From the NCBI RefSeq assembly GCF_900105675.1, contig NZ_LT629786.1, forward strand, positions 2,976,001-3,040,000: a DNA stretch of 64,000 nt. Reading direction: 5' to 3'. A program made the position numbers and the translations under genes. This stretch comes from Pseudomonas synxantha (GTDB lineage Bacteria > Pseudomonadota > Gammaproteobacteria > Pseudomonadales > Pseudomonadaceae). Of the stretch, positions 53,926-63,058 are shown piece by piece. The notes beneath the pieces are model-generated. The model was not told the origin of the DNA, ran no database searches, and saw only the letters and a list, made by a program, of their open reading frames with translations. Numbering within the stretch: the stretch's first letter is position 1; the number at the start of each line of letters is the position of its first letter.

Positions 53926-55718
53926 AGGGGCCTCTTGGCTTTCGCCGCTATTTTGATGATTGAATAGAGGGTGAATTGCTGTGTTAACGGGTTGGCGTAG
54001 GACGCTTCATGATCAAAGCCGGGCGCCTTGATTTGCTGGCGGACGCCACCGTTGCGAGCATGTTTTATCGGTGCGCTGCCCGAACTGACCGGTACGGTGC
54101 CGTCGCCGGAGTCGTCCTGCATTTTGCAATGCAGCTCCCAATAGCTGGTCTGCACGGTTTTGACGGGCGCATCGGGATCGCCCCGCATGGGTGGTATGGA
54201 TTGCTCGTGGCCGCCGACGTAAACCGGGCTGCGGCCGTCATCGCGGACCTGATGCATCTGCAGATTTGAAACCGTGTAGCTATCGGGGCGTGAGCCGTGG
54301 AGGCCATTGACAGTGGCCCCGCGAGTCATTTTCCAGGTGATGGACTCGAAGCTGGGGTGCTTGTCTTCGCTGCCGTAGTAGACGTAGGTTTGGGGGTGAT
54401 AGGAGCCCGCGAGTGTCAGATGGAACTGCTTCGCTTCCGATATGTTTTCCTCAAAAATCTCCCACGTGATCGCATCACCATCCTTGGGCGCCAACCATTC
54501 TTCGCGCAATAACCCCCACCAACGGTCACGACGTAAATAGATCTCTTCGTAAGGATCTTTTACCGGTTGGCGCGGCATTGCCGAAAGGCCCCGGTCGTCG
54601 ACCAGCCTAAGCCAGCCGGGCGTGTAATCCTGGGTCGGCAGCAATTGCAAGGCACCGGGCGCCTGCGCGAACACCGCAGTGACTTCCTGCCCGCTTGGGC
54701 CAATTACCGCACCGGCAATGGGGTCTTCGTCGCTCATGCCAACCTTGCATCGGCGATACGCCACTGGCGCCCCCGTCGCGGGCATTACGCCGTGCACCAC
54801 TCCGGCGATCTTGGCGCTCATGCCTGGCAGTTGCGCACAGCGCCTTGCTACCAGGCCGCCCATGGAGTGCGTGACCAGAATCACCTGCTGGCAGTTGCGA
54901 CCATATTGGTGCATCAGCTCTTCAATGCGCTCGGCCAGCCTGAGTGCCGCCTGCTCGTTGGAATCCAACCAGTTATACCCACACGCATGCACCGGCATTC
55001 GATAGTCACCGCGCGCCAACAACTCATCCGAGATAACCGGCGGCAACTGGCTGGCCAGGGTGGCCCCCAATCCCGGCATGGCAATGGGAGTTTCGGGTTT
55101 TAACCGAGTGATATGAGTCGGCCCAGGCTCGACAGCAACGGTATGCAGATGCTCGGGCCGAATGTCGAATTGCGGCCATTGGTGAGGCAGGAAATGGTTG
55201 TTCAGGGTGTCTTCCAGCCAAAGAAGAAACGCGTGGTAGCTGGTTTCACTGACCTCGCCCCAGCCGCGCTCCCTGTAGCGTTTGCTCAGGGCCTGTGTTG
55301 TGTTCTTATTGTCCGGCCCCGACTGCGCTGTGACCGTGCCAGCAGGACGTTTGGGCACTGCGCCTTCGTTATCAACCTCCACCCTGATCGGGTGCAACAG
55401 TTTTTGTCGTATACCGGCCTTTTTGTTGATCCAGTTCATGGCCAGCCACATATTCTTGCCCATGAACCCCGCATCAAGCCGCCAGACGGGTACGCCAGCC
55501 TCCTCTTGCTGCCCGCCTTCCTCTTCGGCAGGCTTACTCTTCAAATTCGACCCCATAATCCCCGGCACAAAAATCACCGGCAAAATCCCGTCCGGCGGCA
55601 ATATGCAGTGCACCGGGTCGGTGATGTGGCTGGGCGTCAGGGTCCAGGTATGCACGGGGTTGCCCCGAGCGTTGTAGGTCATGGGCGCAACACGAGGCGC
55701 CGATGGGTTGTCGGTCAT
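53913..55718 (-). CDS. Tle4-type T6SS phospholipase effector
   Basis: A 601-residue alpha/beta hydrolase with no signal peptide, as for T6SS cargo. VIFVPGIMGSNL (residues 49-59) is the LCAT/PGAP1-like N-terminal motif. The nucleophile elbow THSMGG has Ser285. A likely acid residue is in SGDGTVPV and a His in FDHEASYANP near the end. Tle4 (TplE, PA1510) is the named relative, with a vgrG upstream and Tli4 immunity downstream in the same order. It overlaps vgrG by four bases. It should cut phospholipids of target cells after delivery on VgrG. Confidence 0.85.
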   Translation of the reverse strand: MTDNPSAPRVAPMTYNARGNPVHTWTLTPSHITDPVHCILPPDGILPVIFVPGIMGSNLKSKPAEEEGGQQEEAGVPVWRLDAGFMGKNMWLAMNWINKKAGIRQKLLHPIRVEVDNEGAVPKRPAGTVTAQSGPDNKNTTQALSKRYRERGWGEVSETSYHAFLLWLEDTLNNHFLPHQWPQFDIRPEHLHTVAVEPGPTHITRLKPETPIAMPGLGATLASQLPPVISDELLARGDYRMPVHACGYNWLDSNEQAALRLAERIEELMHQYGRNCQQVILVTHSMGGLVARRCAQLPGMSAKIAGVVHGVMPATGAPVAYRRCKVGMSDEDPIAGAVIGPSGQEVTAVFAQAPGALQLLPTQDYTPGWLRLVDDRGLSAMPRQPVKDPYEEIYLRRDRWWGLLREEWLAPKDGDAITWEIFEENISEAKQFHLTLAGSYHPQTYVYYGSEDKHPSFESITWKMTRGATVNGLHGSRPDSYTVSNLQMHQVRDDGRSPVYVGGHEQSIPPMRGDPDAPVKTVQTSYWELHCKMQDDSGDGTVPVSSGSAPIKHARNGGVRQQIKAPGFDHEASYANPLTQQFTLYSIIKIAAKAKRPLCVG

Positions 55719-58258
55719 GCGGGTTCTCCGTTTTCAAGCCATTGCAGTGCAAGCCCTTCCAGCGTCATGCCCTGTTGCAGGGTGACGAAGCCATCACCAT
55801 CGGTGCGGCCTTCGAACCGTGCGCCGTCTTTGCGCACCAGCGCGTAGGCACGGTTGCGGATGGGTTGGCCGTTGGCGAAGAAGGTCTGAAAGCGTTCGTT
55901 GAACGAGGTGCTGGGCCAGCTATTGAGTTGCGCTGCGGCATGGCTTGGATCAACGAAGTATTTGTTCGCGGCTTTCACCGTGAAATTGCCAGGCATGCCC
56001 AGCTCGATATGGCCGCCCTGCATCTTGATATAGGCCCCACCGCACAACAGGGTGATGTGCTTGTCGGCAGCGACCAACACATGTTGCTGACTGGCGCTGA
56101 TTTCCACGCTCTGGTCTGCCTGCACCTGAATGCTGTTGTGTTGGGCCTGCAACAGCAGTTGCCCCTTATGGGCGATATGGCGCATGTCGCCACCCTGGGC
56201 GAACAGGCCGATTTCGTCGCCCGCATTGACGACCACTTTTTTACCCGCGGTGAGCTGCTGGTTCTGCTGGGCAACGCTGTCGATATGCTCGCCTGCGCCC
56301 ATGACGATGCTGCGGGACGTCGCCGCAGCGACACCGGCAGGCCCACTCAACGCGATGATGGGTTGCGCGCCATTGCCGGTGCCATTGGCCTGATCATTGG
56401 CACCGTGGCCCAACGCATTCACGGCATCAGTCAGGGACTGCTGCGGCTGCGCATTCAGGGCAATTGCCTGGGCATTTTCGGCAGATGCTCCCAGCTGTCT
56501 GGCCAATGTCAGGGCGGCTTGCAACACCTCGATCACCTGCTGGCGCTCTAGCTGACCCGCACCAGCCTTCAGTTGCGCCTCGGCAGTCAGCAACAATCCT
56601 TTTGCTGCACGCAACGCACCATGACCATCCGTGCGTAATTCAAAGCCTTCGCCCCTTGGCCGGCCACCGCCATAGTGACGTGGATGCGTGAGGTAACCCA
56701 GGTGCAGAGCGCTGTGCGTGTGCTCGCTCATTAATGCCGCACTGATTTGCCCGGTGGTGTCGTCAATACGCAACTCATTGGCCTGGGTGCCGCCGAACTC
56801 GCGGCTTTTGGTTGTTGCTATAGCTTTCAGCTTGGGTAGCTCATAGGGCGGCAAATTGGTCTGCCGGTACGCTCGCCCAATGGCGATCGGCTGATCGGGA
56901 TCTCCGTCCAGATGGCTGATCACCAATTCCTGCCCCACACGGGGGATGGCCATCGAGCCCCAGGTCGCCCCGGCCCAGCCTTGGGTGACGCGGATCCAGC
57001 ACGAGCTGTGGTCGTTGTTTTTGTCCGAACGGTCCCACGGGAACTGCACCTTGACCCTGCCCCATTCATCGCAATAGATCTCCTCACCCGGCGGGCCGAC
57101 CACGGTGGCGATCTGCGGGCCGTCAATGCGTGGTTTGTTGCCTATCGGCGCTTTCCAGTCGGAGGTCCAGCGGATGGCCGTGGCCTTCAGTTCATAGGAT
57201 GTGCCGCTGTCACTGCCAAATGCTTCTTCCTGCAGGCTGGTGTGTTGTTTGCCTTCGTGGGTGATGGCGATAGTGCGCCAGCGATCATTGAAGTCCTCGC
57301 GTGGGTGATCGCTGAGATCAAACGCCAGCCCCGGTTGCAGGCGGGCGTCATCACCTTCCAGATGCGCCAGCTTGGCGTCGTTGCGCAGCGCAGCCAGGCG
57401 GGTCTTGGTAAAGGGCTTGCCAGCGATGTCGCGCTTGTAGCGACCAGGGTAGTCGTAGCGTTCGTAGTCTTTGTGCTGGTTATTCAGGTCCTGATCGCCG
57501 GTGACGGTGTGCTGCTGGTTATAGCGCGGGTGAGTGAAGGTGTAGTCGCGCTGCACCTGCACGGCGGTGCGCACCTGTTCGGTGTAGTGGAAGCGGCTCA
57601 AGGCCGGTTCCATCGAGTCACCTCCGGCCATTGGCTGGTAGATCACGGGACAATCGGTGTGCGTGCCGATGGTGCCCAGGCCGCCGACGCGGTCAGTGAG
57701 GACCAGGGTGTGGCCGTCGGCGCGGTGCTCGAAGGTGTAGAGCAGGCCTTCTTCGGCGGCGAGGCGGTCGATGAAGTCGAGGTCGGTTTCGCCGGCCTGC
57801 ACGCAGTATTCGCGGGGTTGGTGTTCGAAGCAGATTTCGCTGCGAATGTCGGTCAGTTTCTGCTCGGCCAGCACGCTGGTGATGATGTCGGGCACGGTCT
57901 GGGCCTGGAAGATGCGCCAGTTGGAGCGCAGGTTGAAGCGCGCCAAGGTGGGTTCGACGATCGCGCTGTAGCGGGTACGACGAAAGCCGATATCGCCCTG
58001 AGTGAATAGGCTGACCAGTCCGTGCACGTAACGTACCGGAGTTTCACCGCGCCAGATCGTGAACAGCCCCGCCAGGTCGAGCACGTTATTGAAGTCAATG
58101 GCTGCGTTGTGGCTGGCCAGTTCCAGGGTGAGCTTGAACGGCTGGGACAGGCTTTCATCGAGCTTGAACGAAACAACGTCGAAGGCGTCGCCTTTCAGGG
58201 GTTCGAAGGTAAAACGCAGATCGCTTTGGCGAGGCACGTGACTAGTCCTTACGTTCAC
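55715..58258 (-). CDS. vgrG: T6SS spike protein VgrG with C-terminal extension
   Basis: An 847-residue VgrG. The gp27/gp44-like domains come first (MNVRTSHVP to about residue 370), then the OB-fold spike region (PPGEEIYCDEWGRVKVQFPWDR, CWIRVTQGWAGATWGSMAIPR) and a DUF2345 region with repeated beta strands (about 560-770). The last 70 residues (FNERFQTFFANGQPIRNRAY then GRTDGDGFVTLQQ) look like a transthyretin-type adaptor that docks an effector. It overlaps tle4 downstream by 4 bases and tssA upstream by 17. Confidence 0.93.
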   Translation of the reverse strand: MNVRTSHVPRQSDLRFTFEPLKGDAFDVVSFKLDESLSQPFKLTLELASHNAAIDFNNVLDLAGLFTIWRGETPVRYVHGLVSLFTQGDIGFRRTRYSAIVEPTLARFNLRSNWRIFQAQTVPDIITSVLAEQKLTDIRSEICFEHQPREYCVQAGETDLDFIDRLAAEEGLLYTFEHRADGHTLVLTDRVGGLGTIGTHTDCPVIYQPMAGGDSMEPALSRFHYTEQVRTAVQVQRDYTFTHPRYNQQHTVTGDQDLNNQHKDYERYDYPGRYKRDIAGKPFTKTRLAALRNDAKLAHLEGDDARLQPGLAFDLSDHPREDFNDRWRTIAITHEGKQHTSLQEEAFGSDSGTSYELKATAIRWTSDWKAPIGNKPRIDGPQIATVVGPPGEEIYCDEWGRVKVQFPWDRSDKNNDHSSCWIRVTQGWAGATWGSMAIPRVGQELVISHLDGDPDQPIAIGRAYRQTNLPPYELPKLKAIATTKSREFGGTQANELRIDDTTGQISAALMSEHTHSALHLGYLTHPRHYGGGRPRGEGFELRTDGHGALRAAKGLLLTAEAQLKAGAGQLERQQVIEVLQAALTLARQLGASAENAQAIALNAQPQQSLTDAVNALGHGANDQANGTGNGAQPIIALSGPAGVAAATSRSIVMGAGEHIDSVAQQNQQLTAGKKVVVNAGDEIGLFAQGGDMRHIAHKGQLLLQAQHNSIQVQADQSVEISASQQHVLVAADKHITLLCGGAYIKMQGGHIELGMPGNFTVKAANKYFVDPSHAAAQLNSWPSTSFNERFQTFFANGQPIRNRAYALVRKDGARFEGRTDGDGFVTLQQGMTLEGLALQWLENGEPA

Positions 58259-59660
58259 TGATAATGGTTGCCACTTTCCGATACAACTCCGGCTCCCACC
58301 CCTGCGCCGTGGTCTCGCGCATCAGCCGCGCCACACTGGCGTACAGGTCATCCGCCAGCCACGACAGGCCACGGGATGCCAGCAGGTCAGCGGCAATCAC
58401 CGTGGCGTAGCTGCGCTGGCGCGGGGCGTCATGGGTGGCGTGCAGTTCCTGCAGGCGCAGCAGCACCACTTCCACGCCTTCGCTATTGAGCTGGCTGGCC
58501 AGTTCGTCGCGCAGCCCGGCGTATTCCTGCACCGGGCTGCCGGTGGCTTGCGCCTGATCGGCGCCGGTGATCCAGGCCTGGGTTTGCGCATCCACGAACG
58601 GCGTACCGTCGCTGAAACACAACTCCAGCACGGCCGGCAAACGGCAGACAAACCGCTCGCAGGTCTGGCGAATGGCGGCCCCCACTTCTTCCATCGCCAG
58701 CCGCGAGGCGACCTCGGCGGCCAGGTAACTGCCGCGCAGCCAGTACGGCGAGGCGCAGACACTTTTTTCGATGCGCAGCAGCAGGTTCGGCTCAATGGCG
58801 TTGTGGTTCAGCGCGTCCTGATAGCCGTCGACGATGTCCTTGGGCACGGCGGTCAATTCAGTGCGACGGTCGCGGGTGATGGGAGGCACAGTGCGCAAAT
58901 GCGACCACAGGCCGAAGCGGCGCAGTTGGTAGCCGGTGGGGTCGTAGGGGTCTTGTTGATTGATCTGCTCGGCCATGTTCAACACGGCGCGGCGTTGTTC
59001 ACGTTCGTTACTTGGCGCTTGCGGTTTAGGCGGGCTGAAAAAGGCCGCGTCCAGAGCGCCGCTGGCAGTGGGCGTACGGGCAGGCGCGTTCACCGCGGCC
59101 GGCTCGCTGTATTTGTCCAACTGCCGTTGCAACGTGTCCAACGCTGCGGCGTCGAGCTTGGCGCTGTCGACGCACTGTTGCAGGTTAGCCAGCGCCCGTT
59201 GCGCCGCCACTTGATAGGCCGGTTCAAAACTGCTGCGTTCCAGGGTCGGCAGTACCTGACCCAGATCCTCCAGCAAGCGTTGAAACTGCTTGCGCTTGTT
59301 CAGGTAACCGGTGGGGCCGGGTTTGGGGTAGGCGTTGTCCCAATACTGTTCGACCATACCTGCAATCAGCCCGAGAGCATCGGCCCAGCGTACCCACTGG
59401 CGGGTACGCAACCAGACCACTTGCAAATGGCCGACGATGCGCCAGTGCTTGCACTGGGTCGCCAGGTAATCGCGGGAGGCTTCGTCGATGTAGGGCCAGT
59501 CGATATCGCTCTCGCGCAAGCCGCCCAGCTTGACCATCTCCTGGTCGATGGCCTGGTAGGTCTCGTCCTCCACATCGAAATGCCCAGCAGGCTGCTCGGC
59601 GTCGATGGGGGCCAACAGCCGCTCGACAATATCGACCGGAACATCGATTACCAGCGACAT
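58242..59660 (-). CDS. tssA: T6SS cap/baseplate protein TssA
   Basis: A 472-residue TssA with the N-terminal ImpA domain: ERLLAPIDAEQPAGHFDVED, then the SDIDWPYIDEASRDYLATQCKHWRIVGHL pattern typical of TssA1-type proteins. A proline-rich linker (PARTPTASGALDAAFFSPPKPQ) precedes the C-terminal domain (NMAEQINQQDPYDPTGYQLRR). TssA coordinates sheath polymerisation. It overlaps vasI/tagO by 13 bases and vgrG by 17. Confidence 0.92.
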   Translation of the reverse strand: MSLVIDVPVDIVERLLAPIDAEQPAGHFDVEDETYQAIDQEMVKLGGLRESDIDWPYIDEASRDYLATQCKHWRIVGHLQVVWLRTRQWVRWADALGLIAGMVEQYWDNAYPKPGPTGYLNKRKQFQRLLEDLGQVLPTLERSSFEPAYQVAAQRALANLQQCVDSAKLDAAALDTLQRQLDKYSEPAAVNAPARTPTASGALDAAFFSPPKPQAPSNEREQRRAVLNMAEQINQQDPYDPTGYQLRRFGLWSHLRTVPPITRDRRTELTAVPKDIVDGYQDALNHNAIEPNLLLRIEKSVCASPYWLRGSYLAAEVASRLAMEEVGAAIRQTCERFVCRLPAVLELCFSDGTPFVDAQTQAWITGADQAQATGSPVQEYAGLRDELASQLNSEGVEVVLLRLQELHATHDAPRQRSYATVIAADLLASRGLSWLADDLYASVARLMRETTAQGWEPELYRKVATIISERKD

Positions 59661-60307
59661 GCCTGACGCTCCTGTTCGATCAGTTCGCCCAGCCCCTCGG
59701 CATCGAATACCAGGCCGTGCAGCCGCGGATAGTCACTCTCCAATCGCAGGCGCTGGCCACCGCCCATGTTGCGCAACAAGGAAATCGCCTGCAGGCCGCG
59801 CCCGGCATCGACTACCAGGCCCGCGTCGTCCAACACCTGCCATTGATAAGCTGCCGAAACCGGACGTTCGTCCTTGAACAATTGAATGCGGATTTTGTTG
59901 GGCTTGGCCGGTTCATCCAACACCAATTGCAACCGCGAAATTTTTGACTCGCAGCTGATGGCCAAATAGGGCCGGGGCGGTAATGCGCCCAAGGCGGGCG
60001 CCGAGATGACCAGCCGGGGTGGCTGAGCGTTGTCCGGCGCTGGGAATGACGATAACAAGAAGCGCTGGTCCTCGGGCGGGCGCTTGGCCTCATTGCGCTG
60101 CACCAGATCGACAATCGGCAGCACCCGACTCAGGGTGCGCGGCGGTGCAGGCGGATGATAGATGGGCGTGCCGGCAGCCAGGTCAAAGCATTCCAGGCGT
60201 TTGAGTGGAGACACGATCGCCGGGCAATCTTGTGCATTTACTTGCGGGGCAATCAGTACCGTACACAGGCCCCCAATCCAACGCCAACGTTGCCATCCTT
60301 TGCGCAT
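59648..60307 (-). CDS. T6SS-associated protein VasI/TagO family
   Basis: A 219-residue exported protein. Signal peptide at about residues 1-26 (cleaved near VNAQ-DC), then CPAIVSPLKRLECFDLAAGTP, the VasI/TagO-type start, and a conserved YLAISCESKISRLQLVLDEP segment. The family occurs in many T6SS clusters, is periplasmic, and its exact role is not settled. It begins the minus-strand T6SS operon, divergent from tssB. Confidence 0.82.
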   Translation of the reverse strand: MRKGWQRWRWIGGLCTVLIAPQVNAQDCPAIVSPLKRLECFDLAAGTPIYHPPAPPRTLSRVLPIVDLVQRNEAKRPPEDQRFLLSSFPAPDNAQPPRLVISAPALGALPPRPYLAISCESKISRLQLVLDEPAKPNKIRIQLFKDERPVSAAYQWQVLDDAGLVVDAGRGLQAISLLRNMGGGQRLRLESDYPRLHGLVFDAEGLGELIEQERQACRW

Positions 60308-60623
60308 CAGCGCCTCCCTCTAACTATTCAACTTTTACTATTGACGAAGATAAAACCCACCCTCGACCACAGCAATTTCGCGAACTATTAAATAACGGAC
60401 AGGCAAGCCAGAGGCACTACTTTTCTGCAAAGCACTTAAATATCAGATGCACCCCTCAGACAATAAAACCAAATAGCGTACGAATTTTCACCATAACAAT
60501 AAAACCATTAAACATGGAATTTTCTTACATCCCGAGACCACGAAATGAATCGACTTCGTCCGACATGACTTTTTATGAAACATGGGCTTTTAATAGCGCC
60601 ACCTTCAAAAAAGGACTTTTCCC
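60308..60623. promoter_or_regulatory. Divergent AT-rich promoter region of the T6SS locus
   Basis: 316 bases between vasI/tagO and tssB, clearly richer in A and T than the surroundings. No gene is seen. It should hold promoters for both the minus-strand and the plus-strand T6SS operons. I see no clear sigma-54 pair with correct spacing. Confidence 0.5.
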
Positions 60624-61127
60624 ATGTCGAAATCTCAAAGTTCCGTCGCGCCTAAAGAACGCATCAATATCAAGTACGTCCCAGCCACAGGTGATCAACA
60701 AGCCGAAGTCGAGTTACCACTGAAGCTGTTGATCACGGGTGATTTCAAAGGCCACGGTGAACTAAGCGCCCTTGAGGACCGGCAATCCGTTCGAATAGAT
60801 CAAGACACCTTCAATGAAGTACTCAGCAAAGCCGAAGTTGCTCTGGACATGGCGGTTCCGTCTGTTCTTAACAACGACCAAGACACCGACTTGAACGTGC
60901 AACTTCAATTCAAAAACATCAATGACTTCGGCCCCGATGCGGTCGCCCGCCAAGTACCGGAGTTGAACAAGTTGCTGGAACTGCGCGAAGCCTTAGTTGC
61001 GCTCAAGGGCCCCATGGGCAATGTCCCGGCCTTTCGTAAACACCTGCAAAACCTGCTGACCGATGAAACCGCCCGTCAACGCCTTGCCAGTGAGCTGAAC
61101 CTGGTGCTCGACGCGCCCAACAACTGA
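60624..61127 (+). CDS. tssB: T6SS sheath small subunit TssB
   Basis: A 167-residue TssB (VipA/IglA). It has the family start ERINIKYVPATGDQQAEVELPLKLLITGDFKG, FNEVLSKAEVAL and the FGPDAVARQVPELNKLLELREALVALKGP segment. With TssC it forms the contractile sheath in the cytoplasm. AAAGGAC precedes the ATG. tssC follows after 31 bases. Confidence 0.96.
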   Translation: MSKSQSSVAPKERINIKYVPATGDQQAEVELPLKLLITGDFKGHGELSALEDRQSVRIDQDTFNEVLSKAEVALDMAVPSVLNNDQDTDLNVQLQFKNINDFGPDAVARQVPELNKLLELREALVALKGPMGNVPAFRKHLQNLLTDETARQRLASELNLVLDAPNN

Positions 61128-61158
61128 CTTGAACGCCCTTCTCAACGGAGTACTCCCC

Positions 61159-62637
61159 ATGCCTATGGAAAGCGCCGCTGCCCAAGTATTGGTGGCTGAC
61201 GAACAGCCGTCCTTGCTCGATCAACTGCTGGCCAACACCACAATCCGCCCCTCCCAGGAGGGCTATGCAGTTGCCCGTCAAGGCGTGGCTGCGTTCATCA
61301 GCGAAATCCTGCAAAGCGGTGATCACCAGCAACCGGTCAACAAGCACCGCGTCGACCAGATGATTGCTGAAATCGACCGCGCCTTGGGCAAGCAGATGGA
61401 CGTGATCCTGCATCAGCCTCAGTTCCAGCAACTGGAGTCGGCCTGGCGTGGGCTGAAGCTGCTGGTGGATCGCACGGACTTTCGCGAGAACATCAAGCTG
61501 GAAATGCTGCACGTCACCAAAGAGGAACTGCTGGACGACTTCGACAACGCCGGCGACATCACCCGCAGCGGCTTGTACAAGCACGTCTACACCGCCGGAT
61601 ATGGCCAGTTTGGCGGCGAGCCGGTGGGCGCGATCGTCGGCAACTACACCTTTGGCCCCAGCTCGCCGGACATCAAGTTGCTCAGCTATGTGGCCTCCAT
61701 CGGCGCCATGTCCCATGCGCCGTTTGTGTCGGCGGCCGGGCCTGAGCTGTTCAACCTGGAAGGCTTCCAAGGCCTGCCTGATCTCAAGGAAGTCAGCGAC
61801 ATTTTCGATGGCCCACGCCACACGAAATGGCGCGGCCTGCGCGAATCAGAAGACGCCCGCCACCTTGCACTGACCCTGCCGCGCTTTTTGCTGCGCGCGC
61901 CCTATAGCACCGACGACAATTCGGCCCGCAGTTTCGGCTACGACGAAACCGTCGACGGCAATCACGACAATTACCTGTGGGGCAACACCGCGTTCCTGAT
62001 GGCCTCGCGCATCACCGACAGCTTCGCCCGCTACCGCTGGTGCCCGAACATCATCGGCCCGCAATCCGGAGGCGCGGTGGATGATCTGCCGGTGCACCTG
62101 TATGAATCCCTCGGCCAGTTGCAGGCCAAGATTCCTACCGAAGTGCTGATCTCCGACCGCAAGGAATTCGAGTTGGCCGAAGCCGGTTTTATCCCGCTGA
62201 CCATGCGCAAGGACAGTGACAACGCGGCGTTTTTCTCTGCCAACTCGATACAGAAACCGAAGAACTTCCCCAAGACCCGCGAAGGCCAGGAAGCCCAGAC
62301 CAACTACAAGCTCGGCACCCAGTTGCCGTACCTGTTTATCGTCAATCGCCTGGCCCACTACATCAAGGTGCTGCAGCGCGAACAAATCGGCAGTTGGAAG
62401 GAACGCCAGGACCTGGAGCGCGAGCTGAACGACTGGCTCAAACAATACATCGCCGACCAGGAAAACCCTTCGTCCGATGTGCGCAGCCGTCGCCCCTTGC
62501 GCGCCGCAAAAGTCGTGGTGCAGGACGTGGAAGGCAATCCAGGCTGGTACCAGGTGTCGCTGGCCGTGCGCCCGCACTTCAAGTACATGGGCGCCAACTT
62601 CGAGATATCCCTCGTCGGTCGGCTGGACACCCAATAA
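61159..62637 (+). CDS. tssC: T6SS sheath large subunit TssC
   Basis: A 492-residue TssC (VipB/IglB). Family motifs include WRGLKLLVDRTDFRENIKLEML, DDFDNAGDITRSGLYKHVY, EPVGAIVGNYTFGPSSPDI and RRPLRAAKVVVQDVEGNPGWY. The ATG at 61159 with GGAG upstream is preferred to an in-frame TTG at 61129. It is the main sheath protein. The stop is immediately followed by the tssE GTG. Confidence 0.96.
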   Translation: MPMESAAAQVLVADEQPSLLDQLLANTTIRPSQEGYAVARQGVAAFISEILQSGDHQQPVNKHRVDQMIAEIDRALGKQMDVILHQPQFQQLESAWRGLKLLVDRTDFRENIKLEMLHVTKEELLDDFDNAGDITRSGLYKHVYTAGYGQFGGEPVGAIVGNYTFGPSSPDIKLLSYVASIGAMSHAPFVSAAGPELFNLEGFQGLPDLKEVSDIFDGPRHTKWRGLRESEDARHLALTLPRFLLRAPYSTDDNSARSFGYDETVDGNHDNYLWGNTAFLMASRITDSFARYRWCPNIIGPQSGGAVDDLPVHLYESLGQLQAKIPTEVLISDRKEFELAEAGFIPLTMRKDSDNAAFFSANSIQKPKNFPKTREGQEAQTNYKLGTQLPYLFIVNRLAHYIKVLQREQIGSWKERQDLERELNDWLKQYIADQENPSSDVRSRRPLRAAKVVVQDVEGNPGWYQVSLAVRPHFKYMGANFEISLVGRLDTQ

Positions 62638-63051
62638 GTGGGTGCCAGCCTGTTCGAACGCTTGGAACCCGACGCACCGCGCTACCGCCCCGGCAGCGCG
62701 GATGAACAGGCGCGCCAGCGTGTCGAGGCGATCAAAGGCCACTTGGAACAGGTGCTCAACTCACGCCAGGGCTGCTCGCAAAGCAGCCCTGAGCTGGGCC
62801 TGCGCGATTTCAATGGTGTCACCCAGGCCAGCAGTGACCTGGTGGTGGCCATCAGCACCGATATCCGGCGTTCGGTGGAAGCGTTTGAACCGCGCATCAA
62901 GGTCACGGGCGTGCGCTTTCAGCCCGACCCGGACCTGCCGCTGGAGCTGAACTTCCGCCTGGATTGCCAGGTGCAGGTCAACCACAAGGAAGAACAGGTG
63001 CAGATCGAGGTGGCCATGCACGGCCGCGACGGCTACACCCGCGTGAGATGA
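62638..63051 (+). CDS. tssE: T6SS baseplate protein TssE
   Basis: A 137-residue gp25-like baseplate component. The N-terminal SLFERLEPDAPR and the GLRDFNGV segment, plus the lysozyme-like RSVEAFEPRIKVTGVRFQP, are typical. Start is GTG, directly after the tssC stop with no gap. tssF follows 8 bases after its stop. Confidence 0.94.
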   Translation: MGASLFERLEPDAPRYRPGSADEQARQRVEAIKGHLEQVLNSRQGCSQSSPELGLRDFNGVTQASSDLVVAISTDIRRSVEAFEPRIKVTGVRFQPDPDLPLELNFRLDCQVQVNHKEEQVQIEVAMHGRDGYTRVR

Positions 63052-63058
63052 GGATGCA

